From Streptomyces sp. ADI96-02 (GTDB taxonomy: Bacteria > Actinomycetota > Actinomycetes > Streptomycetales > Streptomycetaceae): DNA of 64,000 nucleotides. The stretch is taken from positions 1,230,727 to 1,294,726 of the forward strand of contig NZ_ML123034.1 of assembly GCF_003846185.1 (NCBI RefSeq), written 5' to 3'. The stretch's first letter is position 1; every line of letters starts with the position of its first letter. The notes beneath the pieces are model-generated. The model saw only the letters and a list, made by a program, of their open reading frames with translations, did not search any database and was not told the origin of the DNA. Positions 53,225-61,969 of the stretch are shown here, piece by piece. The position numbers were made by a program, and so were the translations under genes.

Positions 53225-53964
53225 GCGGGGTTCCTCCCGGCCGTGCTTGCAGATGCTGAATGGGTGGTCTGTGGGGGTGCTGCGTGGCCGCTGCGCGGCA
53301 CGTACGTCGTGCACACGCCGTCGCCGTGGGCGAGGGTGGCCAGACGCTGCACATGGGTCCCGAGGAGGCTGGAGAAGAATTCCGTCTCCGCCTCGCACAG
53401 CTGTGGGAACTGCTCGGCGACATGCGCCACCGGGCAGTGGTGCTGGCACAGCTGCTCGCCCCGCTGGGGGCCCGGCGCGCTTCGCGCCGTAGCAGCGTAC
53501 CCGTCGGCGGTCAGGGCCCTGGCCAGCGCCTCGGTACGCCGCTCGGGCTCGGCGGACTCGACGACGGCACGGTACGCCTCGCCCATGGACGCCATCCGGG
53601 CGCGGGCGAAGGCGGCGACCGCCTCGTCCCCGCCGGAGTCGGCGATCCAGCGCAGCGCGTCCGCGGCCAGCTTGTCGTAGGACTGGTCGAAGGCGTCCCG
53701 GCCGCAGTCCGTCAGGGCGAAGACCTTGGCGGGCCGGCCGCGCGTGCGCGCTCCGTAGACCCGCTGCTCGCGGGCCTCGACGACGTCGTCGGAGACGAGG
53801 GCGTCGAGGTGCCGGCGGACGGCGGCTTGCGTGAGGCCGACGCGCTCGGCGAGCTCGGCGACGGTGGACGGACCGTGGTCCAGGATCGAGCGCGCGACCC
53901 GGTTGCGCGTGGAGCGCTCACCGGTCGCGAACTCTTCCTGCGGAGTCCCGCCGACGTATTTCAC
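53221..53964 (-). CDS. sufR: Fe-S-responsive repressor SufR
   Basis: A 247-residue winged-helix regulator. The HTH is in [24 protein letters not shown]. Cys residues that could bind an Fe-S cluster occur in [18 protein letters not shown] and DGVCTTY. As first gene of the suf operon it should repress the operon when clusters are plentiful. The GTG at 53964 has no ribosome site and may be leaderless; GTG at 54036 is an alternative. A CAACA-N4-TGTTG repeat lies across this start. Confidence 0.88.
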   Translation of the reverse strand: MKYVGGTPQEEFATGERSTRNRVARSILDHGPSTVAELAERVGLTQAAVRRHLDALVSDDVVEAREQRVYGARTRGRPAKVFALTDCGRDAFDQSYDKLAADALRWIADSGGDEAVAAFARARMASMGEAYRAVVESAEPERRTEALARALTADGYAATARSAPGPQRGEQLCQHHCPVAHVAEQFPQLCEAETEFFSSLLGTHVQRLATLAHGDGVCTTYVPRSGHAAPPQTTHSASASTAGRNPA

Positions 53965-53977
53965 AACACCATTGTTG
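53964..53977. promoter_or_regulatory. Candidate SufR operator
   Basis: CAACA-CCAT-TGTTG, a perfect 5-bp inverted repeat, overlaps the likely sufR start. The sequence GTTGCGTAATT runs on from it to 53984. The position suits autoregulation by SufR; this has not been tested. Confidence 0.45.
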
Positions 53978-54036
53978 CGTAATTCGTTCGACCCTGACAA
54001 CCACAGTCCGAAACGATCTACGGTGTGGTTCGTCAC

Positions 54037-54050
54037 TTAGGGTTACCTAA
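54037..54050. promoter_or_regulatory. TTAGG-N4-CCTAA palindrome between sufR and ABC genes
   Basis: TTAGG-GTTA-CCTAA is a perfect inverted repeat in the divergent promoter region, about 50 bp before the ABC gene. The arms resemble DmdR/IdeR iron boxes, but the spacer is 4 nt and not about 9, so iron control is only a possibility. Confidence 0.4.
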
Positions 54051-54100
54051 TCTGCCCCCGGGACCCGCCCGCTCCGGGCCCCTGCCTAGACTTACCGGCC

Positions 54101-55027
54101 ATGGAGAACGAGCCCGTCGTACAGGTCAGGGGCCTGGTCAAGCGGTACGGCGCGAAGACCGCGGTGAACGGCCTCGACCTGGCGGTCCCGGCCGGCGCGG
54201 TGAGCGCCGTACTCGGCCCGAACGGCGCGGGCAAGACCACCACCGTCGAGATCTGCGAGGGCTACCGCCGCCCGGACGCGGGCACCGTGCGGGTCCTCGG
54301 ACTCGACCCGGTCGCCGACGCCGGACGGCTGCGCCCCCGGATCGGCGTGATGCTCCAGTCGGGTGGCGTCTACTCCGGAGCCCGCGCCGAGGAGATGCTG
54401 CGCCACATGGCGAAGCTGCACGCCCACCCCCTCGACGTGGACGCCCTGATCGAACGCCTCGGCCTCGGCGGCTGCGGACGCACCGCCTACCGGCGGCTCT
54501 CCGGCGGCCAGCAGCAGCGCCTCGCGCTCGCCATGGCGGTCGTCGGACGCCCCGAGCTGGTCTTCCTGGACGAGCCCACCGCCGGCCTCGACCCGCAGGC
54601 CCGCCGCTCCACCTGGGAGCTGATCCGCGAACTGCGCGCCGACGGCGTCTCGCTCGTGCTGACCACGCACTTCATGGACGAGGCCGAAGCCCTCGCCGAC
54701 GACGTGGCCATCATCGACGCGGGCCGGGTCATCGCCCGGGGCACCCCGGAGGAGCTGTGCCGGGGCGGCGCCGAGAACACCCTGCGCTTCACCGGCCGTA
54801 CGGGCCTGGACCTCGGCTCGCTCGCCAAGGCGCTGCCCGACGGCTCCGGGGCGGCCGAGACGGCGCCCGGCGTCTACCGCATCACCGGCCGGATCGACCC
54901 GCAGCTCCTGTCCACCGTCACCTCCTGGTGCGCGCAGCACGGCGTCATGCCGGACGGCATCTCCGTCGAGCGGCACACCCTGGAGGACGTCTTCCTCGAA
55001 CTGACCGGCAAGGAGCTGCGCGCATGA
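54101..55027 (+). CDS. ABC transporter ATP-binding protein (DrrA-like)
   Basis: A 308-residue ATPase of an ABC-2 type exporter. Walker A is GPNGAGKTT, the signature is LSGGQQQR and Walker B is LVFLDEPTAGLDP. The C-terminal extension (about 220-308) is like DrrA-type proteins. It pairs with the permease gene, which its stop overlaps by 4 nt. The cargo is unknown. ATG at 54101. Confidence 0.92.
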   Translation: MENEPVVQVRGLVKRYGAKTAVNGLDLAVPAGAVSAVLGPNGAGKTTTVEICEGYRRPDAGTVRVLGLDPVADAGRLRPRIGVMLQSGGVYSGARAEEMLRHMAKLHAHPLDVDALIERLGLGGCGRTAYRRLSGGQQQRLALAMAVVGRPELVFLDEPTAGLDPQARRSTWELIRELRADGVSLVLTTHFMDEAEALADDVAIIDAGRVIARGTPEELCRGGAENTLRFTGRTGLDLGSLAKALPDGSGAAETAPGVYRITGRIDPQLLSTVTSWCAQHGVMPDGISVERHTLEDVFLELTGKELRA

Positions 55028-55791
55028 GCGCCGGTACGTACAGCCCGCGCCCCGGCGCCGCCCCGCTCCCCCGCATGATCGCCGCGCAGACCGCGCTGGA
55101 GACCCGGATGCTGCTGCGCAACGGCGAGCAGCTGCTGCTGACGGTGATCATCCCGACGCTGCTGCTGGTGCTGTTCAGCGCGGTCGACATCGTGGACACC
55201 GGCGCGGGCGCGTCGGTCGACTTCCTGGCCCCGGGCGTCCTGGCGCTGGCGGTGATGTCGACGGCCTTCACCGGGCAGGCCATCGCCACCGGCTTCGAGC
55301 GCCGCTACGGGGTGCTCAAGCGGCTCGGGGCCTCGCCGCTGCCGCGCTGGGCGCTGATGACCGCGAAGACGCTGTCGGTGCTGGTCACCGAGGTGCTCCA
55401 GATCGCGCTGCTGACGGTCATCGCCCTCGCTCTCGGCTGGTCCCCGCAGGGCGGCCCGCTCTCCGTGCTGCTGCTCCTGGTGCTGGGCACCGCCGCGTTC
55501 TCCGGGCTCGGGCTGCTGATGGCCGGGACGCTGAAGGCGGAGGCGACGCTGGCCGCCGCCAATCTGGTCTTCCTGCTGCTGCTGGTCGGCGGCGGCGTCA
55601 TCGTGCCACTGGAGAAGTTCCCGGACGCCGTGCGGTCGGTGCTGGAACTGCTGCCGATCTCGGCGCTCTCCGACGGCCTGCGGGACGTCCTCCAGCACGG
55701 GGCCGCGATGCCGTGGGCCGATGCCGGAATCCTGGCGCTCTGGGCCGTGCTGGGGCTCGGCGCGGCGGCCCGGTTCTTCCGCTGGGAGTAA
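55024..55791 (+). CDS. ABC-2 type permease
   Basis: A 255-residue membrane protein with six predicted transmembrane segments, for example LLLTVIIPTLLLVLFSAVDI and NLVFLLLLVGGGVIVPLEKFP. It has the ABC-2 pattern RYGVLKRLGASPLPRWALM in the first cytoplasmic loop. It forms an exporter with the upstream ATPase. ATG at 55024. Confidence 0.92.
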   Translation: MSAGTYSPRPGAAPLPRMIAAQTALETRMLLRNGEQLLLTVIIPTLLLVLFSAVDIVDTGAGASVDFLAPGVLALAVMSTAFTGQAIATGFERRYGVLKRLGASPLPRWALMTAKTLSVLVTEVLQIALLTVIALALGWSPQGGPLSVLLLLVLGTAAFSGLGLLMAGTLKAEATLAAANLVFLLLLVGGGVIVPLEKFPDAVRSVLELLPISALSDGLRDVLQHGAAMPWADAGILALWAVLGLGAAARFFRWE

Positions 55792-55836
55792 GGACTTTCG
55801 CGGGCATCCAGGTACGAACCCACCCCTCGTGAAAAC

Positions 55837-56844
55837 ATGCACAAGCCCCCGCCTACGATGGTCGGCGTGGAAACCCCCATCTCCTCCATCGCCAAGCGCT
55901 GGACGCCCTCCACCAAGGTGGTCAAGCGTGCCGCGCTCTCCGCCGTCGTGATGAGCGTCCTCATCATCGTCACGGGCGGGGCCGTCCGGCTGACCGGTTC
56001 GGGCCTCGGCTGCGACACCTGGCCCAAGTGCACGGACGACAGCCTGTTCGCGACGCCCGAAGAGGGCATCCACGGCGCCATCGAGTTCGGCAACCGGATG
56101 CTGACCTACGTCCTGTCGGCCGCGGTCGGCTGGACGATCGTCGCCGTCAGCTCCCTCAACCCGCGCCGCCGCAAGCTGGTCCGGCTGGCCTGGTCGCAGT
56201 TCTGGATCGTGCTGGGGAACGCCGTCCTCGGCGGCATCACGGTCCTGGCCGGCCTCAACCCGTGGACCGTCGCCGGGCATTTCCTGCTCGCCAACTGCCT
56301 GCTCGCGGTCACCGTGATCACCTGGGTCCGGATCGGCGAGGGCGACGGACCGCCCCGCCCGCGCGCGCCGCTGCCGGTGCGCCGGCTGTCCTGGGCGATC
56401 CTCGCGACGACCGTGGTCCTCATCGTGCTGGGCACCGCGGTCACCGGCTCCGGAAAGCACGCCGGGGACAGCAGCGACGTACCGCGCATGCCGTGGGACT
56501 GGTCGGCCGCCGCGCATGTGCACGCCATCGCCGCCTGGGTGGTCTGCGCCCTCGCCATCGCCCTGTGGCTGGCCCTGCGCGTGGCCGACGCGCCCGCCGA
56601 CACCCTGGCCCGCGCCCGCGACCTGCTGATCGTGCTGCTCGCGCAGGGCGCCATCGGCTATGTGCAGTACTTCAGCGACGTACCCGAAATCCTGGTCGGC
56701 GTCCACATGCTCGGCTCGGCGCTGCTGTGGATCGCCGCCCTGCGCGTCGTGCTGAGCATGCGCGAGCGCGGCGACGACGTGCCCGCCCCGCTCCCGGGCC
56801 CCTCGGCCGAGCGGGCCGAACCGGCGTCCGCCCCGGCGGGCTGA
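55837..56844 (+). CDS. ctaA: Heme A synthase CtaA
   Basis: CtaA oxidises heme O to heme A for cytochrome c oxidase. The protein is about 335 residues with eight transmembrane helices. The first loop has GGAVRLTGSGLGCDTWPKC with the paired Cys of this type, and His-bearing helices (VAGHFLLANCL, AAHVHAIAAWVV, LVGVHMLGSALLW) can bind heme. The start is unclear: ATG 55837, ATG 55858 or GTG 55867. A long hairpin follows the gene. Confidence 0.92.
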   Translation: MHKPPPTMVGVETPISSIAKRWTPSTKVVKRAALSAVVMSVLIIVTGGAVRLTGSGLGCDTWPKCTDDSLFATPEEGIHGAIEFGNRMLTYVLSAAVGWTIVAVSSLNPRRRKLVRLAWSQFWIVLGNAVLGGITVLAGLNPWTVAGHFLLANCLLAVTVITWVRIGEGDGPPRPRAPLPVRRLSWAILATTVVLIVLGTAVTGSGKHAGDSSDVPRMPWDWSAAAHVHAIAAWVVCALAIALWLALRVADAPADTLARARDLLIVLLAQGAIGYVQYFSDVPEILVGVHMLGSALLWIAALRVVLSMRERGDDVPAPLPGPSAERAEPASAPAG

Positions 56845-56860
56845 GCCGGAGGAACGACCC

Positions 56861-56898
56861 CGAAGGGGGCGGCGGGCCGATGCCCGCCGCCCCCTTCG
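56861..56898. terminator. Bidirectional terminator after ctaA
   Basis: A perfect 17-bp stem (56861-56877 with 56882-56898) has a CGAT loop. It lies between ctaA and the convergent hypothetical gene. Confidence 0.9.
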
Positions 56899-56929
56899 CC
56901 GTGTCCCGGCCCTTACGGCGGAGTGAGCG

Positions 56930-57307
56930 TCAGCGGTCGTTGGACGGTCCGCCGACCTGGATGCCCGCCATGCGCGACCACTCGTACGGGCCGGTGCGGA
57001 CCCGGGCGGCGAACTCGCCGTCGAACTCCTCGTGCATCGTGATCCCGGACTTGTGCGCGGCGCTCTCGGCGACGGCGTACGTCGGGGCGACCAGGTCGCC
57101 CCAGGCGCCGTCCGCGCCGACCAGGACGATGCGCGCGCCCGCCTGGCCGATGTAGGCAAGCTGCCCCTCGGCCCCGCCGTGCTCCTTGGCGAAGGAGCCG
57201 ATCTCGCGGGCGAGCCTCGCCGCCCTGCGCTCCGCGCGGGCCGCGCGCCGGGCGTCGGCGCGGCCGGTCTCTTCGGTGTCTGCTGCGTCTGCTGCCGTCT
57301 CTGCCAT
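56930..57307 (-). CDS. Conserved hypothetical protein
   Basis: A 125-residue soluble protein. The N-terminal third is a charged Ala/Arg helix (ARRAARAERRAARLAREIGSF). The remainder (GQLAYIGQAGARIVLVGADGAWGDLV, then MHEEFDGEFAARVRTGPYEWSRMAG) is well ordered but not a family I can name. ATG at 57307 is preferred over 57337. It sits between ctaA and ctaB without clear functional link. Confidence 0.65.
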   Translation of the reverse strand: MAETAADAADTEETGRADARRAARAERRAARLAREIGSFAKEHGGAEGQLAYIGQAGARIVLVGADGAWGDLVAPTYAVAESAAHKSGITMHEEFDGEFAARVRTGPYEWSRMAGIQVGGPSNDR

Positions 57308-57340
57308 GGACACGATGCTACCGACGAGTAGATCCACTGG

Positions 57341-57384
57341 CGACGGGCGGGCCGCGTGGCTTGGGCCACGTGGCCCGCCCGTCG
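57341..57384 (-). terminator. Terminator of ctaB
   Basis: A 19-bp stem with one G-U type mismatch (57341-57359 with 57366-57384) has a CTTGGG loop. It lies about 100 nt after the ctaB stop on the minus strand. Confidence 0.85.
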
Positions 57385-57485
57385 GCGGACTTACGGAGGG
57401 AGGAGCGCTGGGGCCTGTCTGACCGATTCCCGTCGTCGCCGGCAGGCCGGCCGCGCGGCGTCAGGCGGGAATTATCGGACGGGCC

Positions 57486-58433
57486 CTAGCGGAGGAAGGG
57501 GTCCACCGCGACGGCGACGAAGAGGAGGGAGACGTAGGTGATGGACCAGTGGAACAGCCGCATCTCCTTGAGCTTGCCGCCCGTCACACCGGCCTTGGCG
57601 CGGTTCTGGAGGCCGTGGGCCTCCCAGAGCCAGAAGCCGCCGGTCACCAGGGCCACCGCGGTGTAGAACCACCCGGTGTACCCCAGCGGGGTCAGCAGCA
57701 GCGAGACCGCCACCATCACCCAGCTGTAGAGGACGATCTGCCGGGCGACCACCCGGTTGGAGGCGATGACCGGGAGCATCGGGACGCCGACCCGGGCGTA
57801 GTCCTCCTTGACCTTCATCGACAGCGGCCAGTAATGCGGCGGCGTCCAGAAGAAGATGACGGCGAAGAGGATGACCGCGGCCCAGGACACGGAGTTCGTC
57901 ACGGCGGACCAGCCGATGAGGACCGGCATGCAGCCCGCGATGCCGCCCCAGACGATGTTCTGCGAGGTACGGCGCTTGAGCAGCATCGTGTAGACGACGA
58001 CGTAGAAGAGGAGCGCGCCGAGCGCGAGCGCGGCGGAGAGCCAGTTGACGAGCAGTCCGAACCACACGGTGGAGACCACCGCGAGGGCGATGCCGAAGGC
58101 CAGGCACTCGCGGGGGCTGACCATGCCGGTGACCAGCGGGCGCTGCGACGTACGGTCCATCAGCGCGTCGATGTCGCGGTCGATGTACATGTTGAGCGCG
58201 TTGGCGCCGCCCGCGGAGAGGTATCCGCCGACGGTGGTGGTGAGGACGAGCCACAGGTCGGGCACACCCTGGGCGGCGAGGAACATCACCGGAACGGTGG
58301 TGATGAGCAGCAGCTCGATGATCCGTGGCTTGGTAAGCGCCACGAATGCCTTGACGCGGGCCCCGAACGGGCGATGGCCCCCTGGGCTGGGAGTCAAGGC
58401 GACCCCTGCGGGTCGGGACTCGACGGCCGTCAC
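57486..58433 (-). CDS. ctaB: Protoheme IX farnesyltransferase CtaB
   Basis: CtaB makes heme O from heme B and farnesyl diphosphate. The 315-residue membrane protein has the UbiA motif N-x-x-x-D-x-x-x-D in [22 protein letters not shown] and the second conserved loop [23 protein letters not shown] at 58433 ([10 protein letters not shown]) follows an AGGGG site and matches homologues. A longer frame from 58583 has an unrelated Pro-rich start. It is divergent from tkt. Confidence 0.94.
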   Translation of the reverse strand: MTAVESRPAGVALTPSPGGHRPFGARVKAFVALTKPRIIELLLITTVPVMFLAAQGVPDLWLVLTTTVGGYLSAGGANALNMYIDRDIDALMDRTSQRPLVTGMVSPRECLAFGIALAVVSTVWFGLLVNWLSAALALGALLFYVVVYTMLLKRRTSQNIVWGGIAGCMPVLIGWSAVTNSVSWAAVILFAVIFFWTPPHYWPLSMKVKEDYARVGVPMLPVIASNRVVARQIVLYSWVMVAVSLLLTPLGYTGWFYTAVALVTGGFWLWEAHGLQNRAKAGVTGGKLKEMRLFHWSITYVSLLFVAVAVDPFLR

Positions 58434-58725
58434 GCACACCCCTGACAGAGAAATCCCAGCAAGCTCCGGGCGAGGAGGCCCGGTGAAGACTTGCGCGAAC
58501 CCGACCACTGTAGACGTTGCCGTTACGCCCTCCTTCGCGGGGGTGGGGTCGTGTTGGGGGTGACTCGGCGGCGGCGGGGACATTCTCCCGGGAGGCGGAC
58601 CGCACGGGTCGCCCCCACCCTGGAAAGTGCTCGGAAAGTGTGCCTGGCGACGGGGGTAGGCTCGACAGCGCCCGGTACGGCACCCGTCACCGGTTTACGA
58701 CAGTGGAGAGGAGCCCTGACTCAGG
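58434..58725. promoter_or_regulatory. Divergent ctaB-tkt promoter region
   Basis: This 292-bp region has no convincing gene. It must hold the promoters of ctaB (minus) and tkt (plus). A small CCGGGC/GCCCGG hairpin is at 58466-58483 in the ctaB leader. TAGGCT near 58657-58662 may be the tkt -10 box, but no good -35 was seen. Confidence 0.4.
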
Positions 58726-60813
58726 GTGAGCAACAAGCCGACCACCACAGACCTCCAGTGGACCGATTTGGACCAGCGGGCCGTGGACACCGCCCGCGTC
58801 CTCGCCGCGGACGCCGTACAGAAAGTCGGAAACGGCCACCCGGGCACGGCGATGAGCCTGGCTCCCGCCGCGTACACCCTCTTCCAGAAGGTGATGCGGC
58901 ACGATCCCGCGGACGCGGAGTGGACCGGTCGCGACCGGTTCGTCCTCTCGGCGGGCCACTCCAGCCTGACCCTGTACATCCAGCTCTACCTGGCCGGCTA
59001 CGGCCTGGAGCTGGACGACCTCAAGACCTTCCGCACCTGGGGTTCCAAGACGCCCGGCCACCCGGAGTACGGCCACACCACCGGCGTGGAGACGACGACC
59101 GGCCCGCTGGGCCAGGGCGTCGCCAACGCCGTGGGCATGGCGATGGCCGCCCGCTACGAGCGCGGCCTGTTCGACCCCGAGGCGGCCGCGGGCACGTCCC
59201 CGTTCGACCACATGGTCTGGGTCGTCGCCGGTGACGGCTGCCTCCAGGAGGGCATCTCCGCCGAGGCGTCCTCGCTGGCCGGTCACCAGAAGCTGGGCAA
59301 CCTGGTCCTGCTCTGGGACGACAACCACATCTCCATCGAGGGCGACACGGAGACCGCGGTCTCCGAGGACACCCTGAAGCGGTACGAGGCGTACGGCTGG
59401 CACGTCCAGCGCGTCGACCAGCTGCCCAGCGGCGACCTGGACCCGGCGGGTCTGTACGCGGCGCTTCAGGCGGCCAAGGCCGAGACCGAGCGCCCGTCGT
59501 TCATCGCGGCCCGGTCCATCATCGCCTGGCCCGCCCCGAACGCGCAGAACACCGAGGCCGCGCACGGCTCGGCCCTCGGCGACGACGAGGTCGCGGCGAC
59601 CAAGCGGGTCCTCGGCTTCGACCCGGAGAAGTCCTTCGAGGTCTCCGACGAGGTCATCGGCCACACCCGGCAGGCGCTCGACCGGGGCCGCGAGGCCCGC
59701 GCCGCGTGGGACAAGTCCTTCGCCGCGTGGCGCACGGCCGACCCGGCCCGCGCCGCCGACTTCGACCGGATCGCCGCGGGCGAGCTGCCCGAGGGCTGGG
59801 AGGAGCGGCTTCCGGTCTTCGAGACGGGCCACAGCCTCGCCACCCGCGCGGCCTCCGGCAAGGTGCTCCAGGCGCTCGGCGACTTCGTCCCCGAGCTGTG
59901 GGGCGGTTCCGCCGACCTCGCCGGCTCGAACAACACCACGATCGACAAGACCTCGTCGTTCCTCCCCGCGGGCAACCCCCTGCCGGAGGCGGACCCGTAC
60001 GGCCGCACGATCCACTTCGGCATCCGCGAGCACGCCATGGCCGCGGCCATGAACGGCATCGCGCTGCACGGCAACACCCGTATCTACGGCGGCACGTTCC
60101 TGGTGTTCTCCGACTACATGCGCAACGCGGTGCGGCTCTCCGCGCTGATGCACCTGCCGGTGACGTACGTGTGGACGCACGACTCCATCGGCCTCGGCGA
60201 GGACGGCCCGACCCACCAGCCGGTCGAGCACCTGGCGGCGCTGCGCGCCATCCCGGGCCTGAACGTCGTACGCCCGGCCGACGCGAACGAGACCGCCATC
60301 GCCTGGCGCGAGATCCTGCGCCGCTACACCAAGGTGTTCGGCAAGGGCGCCCCGCACGGTCTGGCGCTGACCCGCCAGGGCGTGCCGACGTACGCGGCCA
60401 ACGAGGACGCGGCCAAGGGCGGTTACGTGCTGTTCGAGGCCGAGGGAGGCGAGCCGCGGGTGCTGCTCGTCGCGACCGGCTCCGAGGTCCACGTGGCCGT
60501 CGAGGCCCGCAAGCAGCTCCAGGCGGCCGGCGTGCCGACCCGGGTCGTCTCGATGCCGTCGGTCGAGTGGTTCGAGGAGCAGGACCAGGCGTACAAGGAC
60601 AGCGTCCTGCCGCCGTCCGTGAGGGCGCGCGTCGCCGTCGAGGCGGGCATCGGCCTGACCTGGCACCGGTACGTCGGCGACGCCGGACGGATCGTCTCGC
60701 TGGAGCACTTCGGCGCCTCGGCCGACGCGAAGGTGCTGTTCCGCGAGTTCGGCTTCACCCCCGAGCACGTGGCCGCCGCCGCGCGGGAATCTCTCGACGC
60801 CGCAGCACGCTGA
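58726..60813 (+). CDS. tkt: Transketolase
   Basis: A 695-residue thiamine-diphosphate enzyme of the non-oxidative pentose phosphate pathway. Motifs: GNGHPGTAMSLAPAAYTLFQ, the TPP-binding VVAGDGCLQEGISAEA...DDNHISIEGD, and the pyrimidine-side FGIREHAMAAAMNGIALHG with the catalytic Glu. GTG at 58726 follows GGAGAGGAG. It leads the tkt-tal-zwf-opcA cluster. Confidence 0.96.
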   Translation: MSNKPTTTDLQWTDLDQRAVDTARVLAADAVQKVGNGHPGTAMSLAPAAYTLFQKVMRHDPADAEWTGRDRFVLSAGHSSLTLYIQLYLAGYGLELDDLKTFRTWGSKTPGHPEYGHTTGVETTTGPLGQGVANAVGMAMAARYERGLFDPEAAAGTSPFDHMVWVVAGDGCLQEGISAEASSLAGHQKLGNLVLLWDDNHISIEGDTETAVSEDTLKRYEAYGWHVQRVDQLPSGDLDPAGLYAALQAAKAETERPSFIAARSIIAWPAPNAQNTEAAHGSALGDDEVAATKRVLGFDPEKSFEVSDEVIGHTRQALDRGREARAAWDKSFAAWRTADPARAADFDRIAAGELPEGWEERLPVFETGHSLATRAASGKVLQALGDFVPELWGGSADLAGSNNTTIDKTSSFLPAGNPLPEADPYGRTIHFGIREHAMAAAMNGIALHGNTRIYGGTFLVFSDYMRNAVRLSALMHLPVTYVWTHDSIGLGEDGPTHQPVEHLAALRAIPGLNVVRPADANETAIAWREILRRYTKVFGKGAPHGLALTRQGVPTYAANEDAAKGGYVLFEAEGGEPRVLLVATGSEVHVAVEARKQLQAAGVPTRVVSMPSVEWFEEQDQAYKDSVLPPSVRARVAVEAGIGLTWHRYVGDAGRIVSLEHFGASADAKVLFREFGFTPEHVAAAARESLDAAAR

Positions 60814-60845
60814 CGCCGTCATACGACTAGTAGGAGATGCAACTC

Positions 60846-61964
60846 ATGACAGACGCACTCAAGCGCCTCTCCGACGAGGGCGTGGCGATCTGGCTCGACG
60901 ACCTGTCGCGCAAGCGGATCACCTCCGGCAACCTGGCCGAGCTGATCGACCAGAGCCACGTCGTCGGGGTGACCACCAACCCGTCGATCTTCCAGAAGGC
61001 GATCTCCCAGGGTGACGGCTACGACGGGCAGCTGACCGATCTCGCCGCCCGCAAGGTCACCGTCGAGGAAGCCATCCGCATGATCACGACGGCGGACGTC
61101 CGCGACGCCGCCGACATCCTGCGGCCCGTCTTCGACGCGACGGAGGGCCAGGACGGCCGGGTCTCCATCGAGGTCGACCCGCGCCTGGCCCACGACACCA
61201 CGGCCACGGTGGCCGAGGCCAAGCAGCTCGCCTGGCTGGTGGACCGTCCGAACACGCTCATCAAGATCCCGGCGACGAAGGCCGGCCTGCCGGCGATCAC
61301 CGAGGTGATCGGGCGGGGCATCAGCGTGAACGTGACGCTGATCTTCTCGCTGGCGCGCTACCGCGAGGTCATGGACGCCTACCTGGCGGGCCTGGAGAAG
61401 GCGAAGGCCGCGGGTCTGGACCTGGCCAAGATCCACTCGGTCGCCTCGTTCTTCGTGTCCCGTGTGGACACCGAGGTCGACAAGCGGCTGGACGCCGTCG
61501 GCTCCGACGAGGCGAAGGCCGCCAAGGGCAAGTCCGCCCTGGCCAACGCCCGCCTGGCGTACGAGGCGTACGAGGAGGTCTTCTCGGGCGAGCGCTGGGC
61601 CGCGCTGGACAAGGCGCACGCCAACAAGCAGCGCCCGCTGTGGGCCTCCACCGGCGTCAAGGACCCGTCCCTCAAGGACACCCTGTACGTCGACGACCTC
61701 GTCGCGCCCAACACGGTCAACACCATGCCGGAGGCGACGCTGGAGGCCGTGGCCGACCACGGCGAGATCACCGGCGACACCGTCTCCGGCCGCTACGACC
61801 AGGCGCGTGCCGACCTGGACGCGATCAAGAAGCTCGGCATCTCGTACGACGAGGTCGTGCAGGTGCTGGAGGACGAGGGCGTCGAGAAGTTCGAGGCGTC
61901 CTGGAACGACCTGCTCAAGTCGACCGAGGCGGAGCTCTCGCGCCTCGCCCCCTCGGAGGGCTGA
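60846..61964 (+). CDS. tal: Transaldolase
   Basis: A 372-residue actinobacterial-type transaldolase. The N-terminal motif [17 protein letters not shown] and the Schiff-base lysine region [15 protein letters not shown] are clear. It exchanges dihydroxyacetone units between sugar phosphates. ATG at 60846 has an AGGAG site; it lies 32 nt after tkt. Confidence 0.96.
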   Translation: MTDALKRLSDEGVAIWLDDLSRKRITSGNLAELIDQSHVVGVTTNPSIFQKAISQGDGYDGQLTDLAARKVTVEEAIRMITTADVRDAADILRPVFDATEGQDGRVSIEVDPRLAHDTTATVAEAKQLAWLVDRPNTLIKIPATKAGLPAITEVIGRGISVNVTLIFSLARYREVMDAYLAGLEKAKAAGLDLAKIHSVASFFVSRVDTEVDKRLDAVGSDEAKAAKGKSALANARLAYEAYEEVFSGERWAALDKAHANKQRPLWASTGVKDPSLKDTLYVDDLVAPNTVNTMPEATLEAVADHGEITGDTVSGRYDQARADLDAIKKLGISYDEVVQVLEDEGVEKFEASWNDLLKSTEAELSRLAPSEG

Positions 61965-61969
61965 CCACT

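Noticed and set aside
54037..54050. A true DmdR/IdeR iron box
   Set aside because: The half-sites match, but the spacer is 4 nt and not about 9 nt, so I list it only as a palindrome.
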